A DNA stretch of 64,000 nt from Planctomycetia bacterium (GTDB taxonomy: Bacteria > Planctomycetota > Planctomycetia > Pirellulales > PNKZ01): NCBI GenBank assembly GCA_021413845.1, contig JAIOPP010000096.1, positions 1 to 64,000 of the forward strand. Direction: 5' to 3'. Shown one piece after another: positions 25,681 through 34,367 of this stretch. The position numbers and the translations under genes were made by a program. Below the pieces are notes generated by a model, which was not told where the DNA came from, searched no databases, and saw nothing but the letters and a program-made list of their open reading frames with translations. The stretch's first letter is position 1. Each line of letters starts with the position of its first letter.

Positions 25681-27321
25681 ATGGGCATCGTCTTAGTTGA
25701 CGGAATTGAAGTAACGGTCGGTGACAACGAACGCCTCAACGGCATTCAAGCCGCCGAGCGCGCCGGCATCGAAGTGCCGCACTACTGCTGGCATCCGGGC
25801 CTGTCGGTCGTTGCGAGTTGCCGCATGTGCTTGGTCGAGCAGGGGACGAAGAACCCGCAAACGGGCAAGATCGACATGCTGCCGAAGGTCGTTCCGGCTT
25901 GCCAAACGCCGGCGAAAGACGGAACCGTCTTCATCACGAACAGCGCCAAGGTGGAACAATGCCGCGCTCAAGTCGAAGAAGCTTTGCTGATCGACCATCC
26001 GATCGACTGCCCGATCTGCGATAAGGCGGGCGAATGTCGGTTGCAAGACTACCACTTCGCACACGGCCAAGACGAGCGCCGCGCCGACATCCGTCCGTTT
26101 CACAGCAAGAAACGGGACATGGGAGACACGGTCTCCTTGTTCGTCGATCGCTGCGTGATGTGTACTCGCTGCGTCCGATTCACGCGCGAGATCACCGGCA
26201 CCAGCGAGTTGATGGTCATCAATCGTGGCAGCCACGAAGAAATCGATGTGTTTCCCGGCTATCCGCTCGACAATAAAATGTCGGGCAACGTCGTCGACCT
26301 TTGCCCGGTCGGAGCGCTCGGCGACAAGGACTTCATGTACCAACAGCGTGTTTGGTTCATGAAGTCGCACGACGGCATCTGCACGAACTGCTCGGGCGGC
26401 TGCAACTTGCACATCGACGAAAACCAAGATCACATCTACCGGCTTCGCCCGCGCGAGAACATGGAAGTGAACAAATGGTGGCTCTGCGACGAAGGTCGCT
26501 ACGGCTATCACCACGTTCACGCCGAAGACCGTCTCGTCGGCCCGAAACGGAAAGAGGGGCCCAAGCACGTCATCATCGAGTGGAGCACCGTCACCACGGA
26601 GTTGAAGGCGAAGCTGAAATCGGTGGGCCCGTTGGCCGCCGTCATTTCGCCGCACCTGACGCTCGAAGAAGCGTACCTGCTGATTAAGTTCATCCGTGGG
26701 CTCGATCCCAATGCGATCCTGGCGCTCGGGCCGGTGCAGGTCGTCGGGTCGGATGAAACGTACCCCGGCGGCTTCACGATCCATGCCGAAAAGGCTCCGA
26801 ATCGGCGCGGCATCAAGATGCTGCTCTCGCACTTCGGCGGCCGAACGATGAACTTCGACGACCTGACGGCCGAGATCGCCAAAGGCGCCGTCCGCGGGGC
26901 GTGGGTCTCCGGCGGTTATCGCCTGAAGGGTTGGAACGACGCTGACGTCGCCGCCAAGTTCGCGAAGCTCGACCTCCTCGTCGTGCAAGACATGTTCGCC
27001 TCGCCGCTGTGGGACCTCGCCACGTACCAGTTACCGGGCGGGGCTTTCGCCGAACGGGACGGCTCCTACGTCAACTTCGCGGGTCGTTTGCAATCGGCCA
27101 AGTGGGCCATTCGCCCGCCGGTCGGCGCGTGGGTCGAAGGGCAATTGCTTCATCGTCTGCTCGACCGTCCGGGCCTGTTCAACGGTCGCAAGGTACTCAC
27201 CGAGTTGGCCCAAGAGATTCCGGCGTTCCATCTGGCGCTCAACGAGGTGCCGTCGACGGGCCTCGATCTGACCGTGAACATGATCGCCGCAAACGGCGAG
27301 GTGGCGGCGCAACCCGTTTAG
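25681..27321 (+). CDS. nuoG: NADH-quinone oxidoreductase subunit G
   Basis: A 546-residue iron-sulfur subunit. The 2Fe-2S ligands are in VPHYCWHPGLSVVASCRMCL and PACQTPAKDG. The His-Cys 4Fe-4S site is HPIDCPICDKAGECRLQDYH, the next 4Fe-4S group is CVMCTRCVRFTREITG with DLCPVGAL, and the extra N7-type group is CTNCSGGCNLH with WWLCDEGR. A shortened molybdopterin-oxidoreductase-like C-terminal domain follows; no cofactor is expected. Many NuoG proteins have 700-900 residues, so this is a compact form. It passes electrons from NuoF/E toward NuoI. Initiation is close behind the inserted unit's right repeat. Confidence 0.95.
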   Translation: MGIVLVDGIEVTVGDNERLNGIQAAERAGIEVPHYCWHPGLSVVASCRMCLVEQGTKNPQTGKIDMLPKVVPACQTPAKDGTVFITNSAKVEQCRAQVEEALLIDHPIDCPICDKAGECRLQDYHFAHGQDERRADIRPFHSKKRDMGDTVSLFVDRCVMCTRCVRFTREITGTSELMVINRGSHEEIDVFPGYPLDNKMSGNVVDLCPVGALGDKDFMYQQRVWFMKSHDGICTNCSGGCNLHIDENQDHIYRLRPRENMEVNKWWLCDEGRYGYHHVHAEDRLVGPKRKEGPKHVIIEWSTVTTELKAKLKSVGPLAAVISPHLTLEEAYLLIKFIRGLDPNAILALGPVQVVGSDETYPGGFTIHAEKAPNRRGIKMLLSHFGGRTMNFDDLTAEIAKGAVRGAWVSGGYRLKGWNDADVAAKFAKLDLLVVQDMFASPLWDLATYQLPGGAFAERDGSYVNFAGRLQSAKWAIRPPVGAWVEGQLLHRLLDRPGLFNGRKVLTELAQEIPAFHLALNEVPSTGLDLTVNMIAANGEVAAQPV

Positions 27322-27410
27322 CAAGTCGCGGGGCATGCCCCGTCCTAGAAGCAAGAAATTCCGCGGGGCATGAAGTCCTGCGGCTAACCTTAGAACACCG
27401 AACTGATAAC
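27322..27410. repeat. Short palindromic/direct repeat in the nuoG-nuoH spacer
   Basis: The 89-base spacer holds a perfect 12-base palindrome GGGGCATGCCCC (27330-27341). An 11-base direct repeat CGCGGGGCATG occurs at 27327-27337 and 27362-27372. It may be a small dispersed repeat or an mRNA hairpin between the two cistrons. Confidence 0.55.
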
Positions 27411-28652
27411 ATGCTCGCCATTTCCATCGAAGCTCTCATCAAGATCGCGCTGCTCATGGGCGGGCTCATGACCGCCGCGGCGTACTTCGTCTTGCTCGAG
27501 CGCTGGATCGCCGCGTGGGTGCAAGACCGCAAGGGGCCGAATCGCGTCGGCATCCCGTTTACGAAGATCAAGCTTTTCGGACTCGGGCAGCCATTGGCCG
27601 ACGGCTTGAAGTTCATCTTCAAGGAAGAACACACGCCGCGCCACGTCGACAAGATCCTCTTCACGCTCGCGCCGATCTCGATTCTCAGCGCGGCGCTAGC
27701 CGTGTATGCCTGCATCCCGTTCGGCAGCGTGTTGCCGAAGGGAGCGATTCCGGGGGTCGATCATCAGATCGAGCTCATCGCCGCACCGGGTATCGATGTC
27801 GGCATGATCTACATCTTCGCGCTGTCGAGCATCGCCGTATACGGCGTGATCCTCGGTGGCTGGGCCAGCAACAGCAAATACAGTCTCCTCGGCGGCTTGC
27901 GATCCAGCGCGCAGCTCATCGCCTATGAGCTTCCGATGGGGCTCTCGATCATCGGCGTCGTGCTGCTCTCCGGTTCGCTGCGGCTCGAAGACGTCATCGG
28001 CTCGCAAGCTTCGAGCGGCATGTGGAACGCGTTCGCACAGCCGCTGGGCTTCGTGATCTTCGTCGTCGCTTCGTTCGCCGAAGCGGCCCGATTGCCGTTC
28101 GATTTGCCGGAAGCCGAGCAAGAACTCGTCGGCGGCTACCATACCGAGTATTCCGGCATGCGGCTGATCGTGTACCTGATCGCCGAATTCCTGCACATGA
28201 TCACCGCTTCGTTCTTGATCGTGATCTTGTTTCTCGGCGGCTGGCATCTCTGGGGCATCACAGGCAGCACGAACGAAGTCACTTGGTTCCAAGCGATCGC
28301 ACGGATCGTCGTGTTGAACGTGAAGATCTTCGGCGTCATCGTGTTCTTCATGATGATCCGCTGGAGCTGGCCTCGCTTTCGCTTCGATCAGCTCATGTCG
28401 CTCGCCTGGAAGGTGATGCTGCCGCTTGGGCTCGTGAACTTGGTCGCCGTAGCTTGCTTCGTCGAATATGAAGCTCCGTTGAAAGCAAAGCTCGGCGTCT
28501 TAGGGCTTACCGCAGCCATGTGGGGCTTATCGCTCCTGGCATGGATCGCCGCCGGCATTCTCGCGCCGTTGCACACCGACAACTCCGCTCGCAAAGATGA
28601 ATTCGTGTTGGCCGCCGAAGACCGTAATCTCGGTCTCCGCTCACACGTTTAA
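27411..28652 (+). CDS. nuoH: NADH-quinone oxidoreductase subunit H
   Basis: 413 residues from the ATG at 27411. This membrane subunit links the quinone cavity to the proton-pumping arm. Typical blocks are FVLLERWIAAWVQDRKGPNR followed by VGIPFTKIKLFGLGQPLADG, LGGWASNSKYSLLGGLRSSA, YELPMGLSIIG, and ARLPFDLPEAEQELVGGYHT with EYSGMR. About eight transmembrane helices are present. The C-terminal helix and tail are longer than usual. The frame is open upstream into nuoG but is not coding there. Confidence 0.96.
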   Translation: MLAISIEALIKIALLMGGLMTAAAYFVLLERWIAAWVQDRKGPNRVGIPFTKIKLFGLGQPLADGLKFIFKEEHTPRHVDKILFTLAPISILSAALAVYACIPFGSVLPKGAIPGVDHQIELIAAPGIDVGMIYIFALSSIAVYGVILGGWASNSKYSLLGGLRSSAQLIAYELPMGLSIIGVVLLSGSLRLEDVIGSQASSGMWNAFAQPLGFVIFVVASFAEAARLPFDLPEAEQELVGGYHTEYSGMRLIVYLIAEFLHMITASFLIVILFLGGWHLWGITGSTNEVTWFQAIARIVVLNVKIFGVIVFFMMIRWSWPRFRFDQLMSLAWKVMLPLGLVNLVAVACFVEYEAPLKAKLGVLGLTAAMWGLSLLAWIAAGILAPLHTDNSARKDEFVLAAEDRNLGLRSHV

Positions 28653-28666
28653 GGGATACACGTTTC

Positions 28667-29200
28667 ATGAAGCCGGATGATCCGAAAGTCAAATGGGTCG
28701 AAGAACCCAAGCTCGGCCTCGCAGGCAAGATGTACTTGCCTGCGCTGATCCAAGGCTTGGCCGTAACGACGAAACATTTGTTCGCTCCGAAGATGACGGT
28801 CAGCTTTCCCGAGCAACGCCCGGAGATCGGCAACCCGTTGATCTATCGGGGCGTGCATCGACTCAACAAAGACGAACAAGGCCGCGTCAAATGCGTCGCG
28901 TGCTTCCTCTGTGCTACGGCCTGCCCGGCACACTGCATCGACATCATCGCGGCCCCGAGCCCGTGGCCGGATCGGGATAAATACTGCGAAAGCTTCACGA
29001 TCGACGAACTCCGCTGCATCTTCTGCGGCATGTGCGAAGAAGCCTGCCCGGTCGATGCCGTCGAGTTGACGAGCCTGTTCGATCTCACCGGCCGTAGCCG
29101 TGAAGAGATGATTTTCGACAAGGAAAAACTTTTGAGCGTATACGACATGACCAAAGACGCCGAGCCGATGAAGTCGGCTTCGCTCGGAGGTGCGCCATGA
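28667..29200 (+). CDS. nuoI: NADH-quinone oxidoreductase subunit I
   Basis: A 177-residue ferredoxin-like subunit with two 4Fe-4S clusters (N6a and N6b). The ligand motifs are CVACFLCATACPAHC and CIFCGMCEEACPVDA. The preceding ERPEIGN-like region (PEQRPEIGNPLIYRGVHRLN) is typical. It relays electrons from NuoG to NuoB. It starts 14 bases after nuoH and overlaps nuoJ by 4 bases. Confidence 0.97.
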   Translation: MKPDDPKVKWVEEPKLGLAGKMYLPALIQGLAVTTKHLFAPKMTVSFPEQRPEIGNPLIYRGVHRLNKDEQGRVKCVACFLCATACPAHCIDIIAAPSPWPDRDKYCESFTIDELRCIFCGMCEEACPVDAVELTSLFDLTGRSREEMIFDKEKLLSVYDMTKDAEPMKSASLGGAP

Positions 29201-29943
29201 CGTCGAAAGAAATCGCTCTGCTCGTCGCACCGTCGCTGCTGCTTGCCGTTGGTCTGTGGATGCTTCTGCCGCGCGGCACGTCGCGAGGCAAAGCCGTCGG
29301 GCTGCTCTTCACGACGATTTCGCTCGGTTTATTCGCCGGCCGGCTTTGGCCGCTCGAAGACTTGGTGAGCGATGCCGTGTTCTATTCGATGGCGGCGGTC
29401 ACGCTCGCCTCGGCGATCGGCGCCGTCACGATGCGCAGCCCCGTCTATTGTGCGATTTGGTTCGCGTTGACGTTGCTCGGCACCGCGGGCCTGTTTTTCT
29501 TTCAAGGCGCGCAGTTTCTCGGCGTCGCGACGATCGTCGTCTACGCCGGTGCGATCCTCGTCACGTTCTTGTTCGTGCTCATGCTGAGCAGCCCGGAAGG
29601 GAACGCACTGTACGATCGCTTGAGTTGGGAAGCGTTCATCTCGGCGGCGACGGGAGCCGTGCTGGTTTGCCTGCTGACATGGACCGCGGCGTCGAACAAC
29701 TTTCGCCCGGCGAACGGCAAGCGGATCGAAGGCCCGGCGCAGATCGTCTTCTCGTCGTCGAACGAAGAGCAGGGCAAAAAGATCCTCTCGCAGAATCACG
29801 TCGAGAAGCTTGGGGCCGAGCTTTTTTCGCGACACCTAGCGGCGGTCGAAGTCGGCGGCACGTTGCTGCTCGTCGCGCTCGTCGGAGCCATCGCCGTCGC
29901 CTCGCACGGCCAAAGCGCCATGGAGGAAAGTCGCGATGCCTAA
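29197..29943 (+). CDS. nuoJ: NADH-quinone oxidoreductase subunit J
   Basis: A 248-residue membrane subunit with five hydrophobic helices. Recognisable blocks are AVTLASAIGAVTMRSPVYCA and FFQGAQFLGVATIVVYAGAI then LVTFLFVLMLSS, the pi-bulge helix of NuoJ. Two extra helices at the N-terminus and a long loop around residues 165-210 (KRIEGPAQIVFSSSNEEQGK) make it longer than many homologues. Its stop overlaps the nuoK start by 8 bases. Confidence 0.94.
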   Translation: MTSKEIALLVAPSLLLAVGLWMLLPRGTSRGKAVGLLFTTISLGLFAGRLWPLEDLVSDAVFYSMAAVTLASAIGAVTMRSPVYCAIWFALTLLGTAGLFFFQGAQFLGVATIVVYAGAILVTFLFVLMLSSPEGNALYDRLSWEAFISAATGAVLVCLLTWTAASNNFRPANGKRIEGPAQIVFSSSNEEQGKKILSQNHVEKLGAELFSRHLAAVEVGGTLLLVALVGAIAVASHGQSAMEESRDA

Positions 29944-30397
29944 CGCTCATGCCGTAGCCGAAATTCATCTCCTGGAAAACTATCTCCTCGTCGGCGGACT
30001 GTTGTTCGCCATCGGGCTCGTCGGCTTTCTCAGCCGGCGCAATATGATCGTGATGTTCCTCGCCGCCGAAATGATGTTGCAAGGGGTGTCGGTCAGCCTC
30101 GTCGGGTGGGGCCGGTTCCACAACGACTGGGGCGGTCAGATGCTCGTTATTTTCATTCTCACTGTCGCCGCTTGCGAAGCTGCGATTGCGCTCGCTCTGG
30201 TGCAAATGTTGTTCTATCGCGGCGGCAATCTCGATATCGCGCTCTGGCAGAACCTCCGCGAGTCGAATCAGCCCCGCTATGTGGATCGCGAAATTCCGCC
30301 GAGCGACGACGACAAGATGACGTTCCCGAAGCTCACCCCTTCCGGCATTGATCCGCACATCCAAGTAGAAGAAACGATTCACCGTACCCATGTTTAA
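29936..30397 (+). CDS. nuoK: NADH-quinone oxidoreductase subunit K with C-terminal extension
   Basis: 153 residues; typical NuoK has about 100. Three helices are visible with the conserved acidic residues: GGLLFAIGLVGFLSRRNMIV, MFLAAEMMLQGVSVSLVGWG, and IFILTVAACEAAIALALVQM. After LFYRGGNLDI a hydrophilic tail of about 45 residues (ALWQNLRESNQPRYVDREIP, then DDDKMTFPKL) extends beyond the family core. It takes part in proton translocation with NuoJ and NuoN. It overlaps nuoL by 8 bases. Confidence 0.94.
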   Translation: MPNAHAVAEIHLLENYLLVGGLLFAIGLVGFLSRRNMIVMFLAAEMMLQGVSVSLVGWGRFHNDWGGQMLVIFILTVAACEAAIALALVQMLFYRGGNLDIALWQNLRESNQPRYVDREIPPSDDDKMTFPKLTPSGIDPHIQVEETIHRTHV

Positions 30398-32486
30398 CTT
30401 TAGCTTGAACGAGATCGAGAAATTGGTCGTCTTGATACCGACGTTGCCGCTCGCGGCGACGTTGGTCACGGCGATTCTCGGCAAACGTTGGTTGAAAGAG
30501 CGGAGCCACTGGCCGGTCCTCTTTGCGTTCGCCGCCGCCTTCTTGGTCAGCCTGCAATTACTGTCCGTCGTCAACGGAAAAGTTCACGAAGCTCATGCCC
30601 AAGGCTATGCCGACGGCGGCTTCTCGCAAACCGTGACGCTCTGGCAATGGGTGGTCGTCGAAGATGCCGCCAAGGTCGACGGCAAGCTGCGCGACTTCGT
30701 CGTCGACATCACGCTGCGCGCCGATCCGCTCACGTCGATCATGCTCTGCATGGTCACGTTCGTCGCCACGCTCGTCGTCATCTACGCGTCGGGCTACATG
30801 CATGGCGATCCCGGCTACTGGCGATTCTTCTCCTATGTCGGGCTCTTCGTCTTCTCGATGACCATGCTCGTCTCCGTCAGCAACTTCTTGCTGCTCTATG
30901 TGTTCTGGGAGTCGGTCGGCGTTTGCAGCTACTTGCTGATCGGATTTTGGTTTGAAAAGCCCGAGGCTGCGGCGGCCGGTAAAAAGGCGTTTCTAGTCAA
31001 TCGGATCGGCGACTTCGGTTTCGCACTTGGCGTGTTCCTGATCTTCCTCACCTACGGCACGCTCAATTTCCACGACACGGAGGGAGTCGCCGGCGTCACG
31101 GGCGTTCTCAGTGCGACATCAGTGACGAACCCGAACTTCTACGTCGGCGGCAGCATCGGCACGGCGATCGCGCTGCTGTTGTTCGTTGGTGCTTGCGGCA
31201 AGAGCGCTCAGTTTCCTCTGCATGTGTGGCTCCCCGACGCGATGGAAGGCCCGACCCCGGTCAGCGCGCTCATCCACGCCGCAACGATGGTCACCGCCGG
31301 CGTCTATATGGTGACGCGCTGCACGCCGCTCTATGCCGTTTCGGAAACGGCGCAGGTGGTCGTTGCTTCGGTCGGCATGTTTACTGCCCTACTCGCCGGC
31401 CTTATCGCCCTCACGCAAAATGATCTCAAACGGGTGATGGCCTACTCGACCGTGAGCCAGCTCGGCTACATGTTCCTCGGGCTCGGCACAGGCAGCCTCG
31501 CGGGCATCACCGGCGGCATGTTCCACTTGTTCACGCATGCCTTCTTCAAGGCGCTATTGTTCCTCGGGGCCGGAAGCGTGATGCACGCGATGCATCATGT
31601 GATCGACATGCGCCGCTTCAGCGGCTTGCGGCATATCATGCCGTGGACGCATAAGACCTTTTGGTTCGGCTGCTTGGCGCTGTCGGGTGTGTTCCCGTTC
31701 GCCGGTTTCTTCAGCAAAGACATGATTATCGCCGCCGTGCATGATCGGGCACACGACCCGAACCTCGGCCATCACGGCTTGTACACGATCCTCTATTGGG
31801 CGGCGTTGTTCACGGCCTTTCTCACGGCGTTCTACACGTTCCGCGCGTTGTTTCTCACGTTCTTCGGCCCGCTCAAGACGCCGGCGGAAGCCCATCACCC
31901 GCATGAGTCGCCTCGGAGCATGACCGTTCCGCTGGTCGTTCTCGCGATCTGTGCCGTGTCGGTCGGTGCGTTGCTCGAGCACTCGTTCGCACATTTGCTG
32001 TGGCATACTCCTTCGCTCGCTTACGACAAGTTCGCTGCGGCAGCCGCGAAAGGGGTTGAGTTTCACTTCGATGTCGCCGCTCTGAGCACGGTCGCGGCGG
32101 CAGTCGGCATCGGCCTCGCCGCGTTCATGTATCTCGGCAAGCGCAGCGAAGCGGAACAAGTGGCCGAGTTCGCCAGCACCCGTCGCGGACTCTGGCTCTA
32201 TCAACTCTCGCAACATAAGTTCTATTTCGACGAACTGTACCAAGTGTTCTTCGTTTGGCCGCTTCGCGGACTGGCTTGGGTCAGCTATGCGATCGATCGA
32301 TTCGTCATCGATGGCTTGGTGAATCTCACCGGTCGCGTGCCGCAAGTCGCCGGGGCGCTGTTGCGTTCGCTACAGACCGGCATGGTTCAGTTCTACGCGT
32401 TGGCGATGGTGCTCGGGATGTTGGTGTTGTTCGGATCGTTGAGGTTTACGGCGTTGCTCAAGCCGTTGATGGAAACGAAGTTGTAA
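30390..32486 (+). CDS. nuoL: NADH-quinone oxidoreductase subunit L
   Basis: The 698-residue largest antiporter-like subunit. The core includes ADPLTSIMLCMVTFVATLVV, YMHGDPGYWRFFSYVGLFVF, FWESVGVCSYLLIGFWFEKP with the key Glu, CGKSAQFPLHVWLPDAMEGP and TPVSALIHAATMVTAGVYMV, followed by LTQNDLKRVMAYSTVSQLGY. The C-terminal part carries the lateral helix that couples the pump units. A His/Ala-containing loop lies near KTPAEAHHPHESPRS. Gene order and length are normal. Confidence 0.96.
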   Translation: MFNFSLNEIEKLVVLIPTLPLAATLVTAILGKRWLKERSHWPVLFAFAAAFLVSLQLLSVVNGKVHEAHAQGYADGGFSQTVTLWQWVVVEDAAKVDGKLRDFVVDITLRADPLTSIMLCMVTFVATLVVIYASGYMHGDPGYWRFFSYVGLFVFSMTMLVSVSNFLLLYVFWESVGVCSYLLIGFWFEKPEAAAAGKKAFLVNRIGDFGFALGVFLIFLTYGTLNFHDTEGVAGVTGVLSATSVTNPNFYVGGSIGTAIALLLFVGACGKSAQFPLHVWLPDAMEGPTPVSALIHAATMVTAGVYMVTRCTPLYAVSETAQVVVASVGMFTALLAGLIALTQNDLKRVMAYSTVSQLGYMFLGLGTGSLAGITGGMFHLFTHAFFKALLFLGAGSVMHAMHHVIDMRRFSGLRHIMPWTHKTFWFGCLALSGVFPFAGFFSKDMIIAAVHDRAHDPNLGHHGLYTILYWAALFTAFLTAFYTFRALFLTFFGPLKTPAEAHHPHESPRSMTVPLVVLAICAVSVGALLEHSFAHLLWHTPSLAYDKFAAAAAKGVEFHFDVAALSTVAAAVGIGLAAFMYLGKRSEAEQVAEFASTRRGLWLYQLSQHKFYFDELYQVFFVWPLRGLAWVSYAIDRFVIDGLVNLTGRVPQVAGALLRSLQTGMVQFYALAMVLGMLVLFGSLRFTALLKPLMETKL

Positions 32487-32561
32487 GTCTAGGTTGGGCG
32501 CGTCTACGTTAGGCCCTGTTACGAGTGCCGCTGCGGCACGACAAAGCGAAGGACGTTTTCG

Positions 32562-34367
32562 GTGAATCTGCTTGCCACGACTATCTTGATACCGCTCGTC
32601 GGAGTCGGCCTGATCTGGGCCTTATCCGACGGCAGCCGACATGTGGCTCGCTGGATCGCGCTGGCGACCTCGCTCGTTACGCTCTATTGGGCGGCGAAGT
32701 GCCTCTTCGCTACGCCTCTGCCCGCTTGCGACGTCCCTTGGTTTACTTCCGCCAACGTCGACATCCGTTTCAACCTGGGCCTCGACGGGCTGAGCTTGTG
32801 GATGTTCGGCCTCAGCGCGCTGCTTTCGGTTACGGCTGTGTTGGTGAGTTGGGAAGCGATAGAAGAGCGAGGGCCGCTCTTCTATTCGTTGCTGCTGATC
32901 TTAGAAACCGGCATGCTCGGCGTCTTCGCCGCGCGCGATGTCTTATTGTTCTACGTGTTTTTCGAGTTCACGCTGATCCCGCTCTTCTTCTTGATCGGCA
33001 TCTGGGGAAGCGAACAGCGACGCTATGCGGCCGTGAAGTTCTTCTTGTTCACCTTGGCCGGAAGCATGCTGACGTTCCTCGGCATGTTGGCGATCGTCGC
33101 GTTGCACTACCAAAACAATCCGGCGGGCGGACTGACGTTCAGCATCCCGACAATCACACAAGGCCTAGCCGTGCATCCGCTCACGGCAGCGCAACAATTT
33201 TGGATCTTCCTAGCCCTGTTCGCAGGCTTCGCGATCAAGGTCCCGCTGTTCCCGTTGCATACCTGGCTGCCGCTCGCGCACGTGCAAGCTCCCACGGCCG
33301 GCTCCGTCTTGCTTGCCGGCATCTTATTGAAGATCGGCACCTACGGCTTCCTCCGCTTCAACATGGCGATGCTTCCCGACGCCACGGTCGCATGCATGCC
33401 GTGGGTCTTATGGCTCGCCGCCGGGGGGATTATCTACGGCGCACTCGTCGCGCTCGCGCAAGGCGACGTCAAACGCCTGATCGCTTATTCGTCCGTGAGC
33501 CATCTCGGCTACTGCATGCTCGGCCTCTTCGCCTTGAACCCGCTCGGCATGCAGGGAGGCGTGTTGCAAATGATTAACCACGGCATTTCCACCGGCGGCT
33601 TGTTCGCCGTGTTCGGCATGATCTACGAGCGTTACCATTCGCGCGAGATCAATAAGTTCGGCGGACTAGCGAAGCGAATTCCGATCCTTTCGCTCTTTAT
33701 GTTGATCTTTACGTTCTCCAGCATCGGCTTGCCCGGCATGAACGGCTTCACCGGCGAGTTCATGATCTTGCTCGGCATTTTTCAGCGCGGCTATTTGAAT
33801 CCTGCGCCTGGTTTGCAAGTGCAATGGATGACGATCTCCGTGCTCGCCGTGTTCGGTGTCGTCCTCGGGGCATGGTATATGCTTTGGCTCTACCAGCGCG
33901 TCTTCTTCGGGCCGCTTCGCGAGCCGGGCCATGAACCGGCACCGGCGGCAAGTGCGGCGCACGCTTCCCACGCACACGATGCGCATAGCCACGATGCCCA
34001 CGGTCAGGGCGCCGCACACGGCCACGATGCACACGGCCATGCCGAAGATCACGGCGCGTCGTCGATCCGCGACATGAGTTGGCGCGAGTTCTGGGCCGTT
34101 GCCCCGCTCGTGGTCTTCGTCTTTTGGATCGGCCTCAAGCCGCAAACGTTTCTCGCTCCGATGCAGGCCGATATCGGTGCCGTAACGACGAAAGTCGAAA
34201 TCGCGTTCGCCGCGCATCAGTGGCCGGTAGCCGATCATACTCAGGTTGCGACGCAGCCGATGGTAGAAAATCCCGCGGTCGATCACACTGCCGCTAATCA
34301 ACGTAAAGCCGTGTCCGAAAAGTCGGCGTCGTCCGACAAGGTGGAGGATTTCGCTCGTGTCGAATGA
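32562..34367 (+). CDS. nuoM: NADH-quinone oxidoreductase subunit M with a His-rich loop
   Basis: 601 residues, starting with GTG at 32562 (MNLLATTILIPLVGVGLIWA if read as Met). The antiporter-like core has GLDGLSLWMFGLSALLSV, YVFFEFTLIPLFFLIGIWGS with the pump Glu, FALFAGFAIKVPLFPLHTWL-like text (IKVPLFPLHTWLPLAHVQAP), and DVKRLIAYSSVSHLGYCMLG. Between the last helices, at about residues 456-499, is a hydrophilic insertion with 12 His among some 43 residues (HASHAHDAHSHDAHG and HGHDAHGHAEDHG). The C-terminal tail after about residue 560 is charged and poorly conserved. Its end overlaps nuoN by 11 bases. Confidence 0.94.
   Translation: MNLLATTILIPLVGVGLIWALSDGSRHVARWIALATSLVTLYWAAKCLFATPLPACDVPWFTSANVDIRFNLGLDGLSLWMFGLSALLSVTAVLVSWEAIEERGPLFYSLLLILETGMLGVFAARDVLLFYVFFEFTLIPLFFLIGIWGSEQRRYAAVKFFLFTLAGSMLTFLGMLAIVALHYQNNPAGGLTFSIPTITQGLAVHPLTAAQQFWIFLALFAGFAIKVPLFPLHTWLPLAHVQAPTAGSVLLAGILLKIGTYGFLRFNMAMLPDATVACMPWVLWLAAGGIIYGALVALAQGDVKRLIAYSSVSHLGYCMLGLFALNPLGMQGGVLQMINHGISTGGLFAVFGMIYERYHSREINKFGGLAKRIPILSLFMLIFTFSSIGLPGMNGFTGEFMILLGIFQRGYLNPAPGLQVQWMTISVLAVFGVVLGAWYMLWLYQRVFFGPLREPGHEPAPAASAAHASHAHDAHSHDAHGQGAAHGHDAHGHAEDHGASSIRDMSWREFWAVAPLVVFVFWIGLKPQTFLAPMQADIGAVTTKVEIAFAAHQWPVADHTQVATQPMVENPAVDHTAANQRKAVSEKSASSDKVEDFARVE
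33928..34056 (+). repeat. Histidine-rich low-complexity segment inside nuoM
   Basis: The DNA is a degenerate tandem of CACGATGC-like units encoding (A/S/G)H(D/G)AH repeats. Twelve His codons fall in about 43 codons. It lies in a loop between transmembrane helices and could bind Zn, Ni, Co or Cu ions, or be a neutral expansion. Confidence 0.75.
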
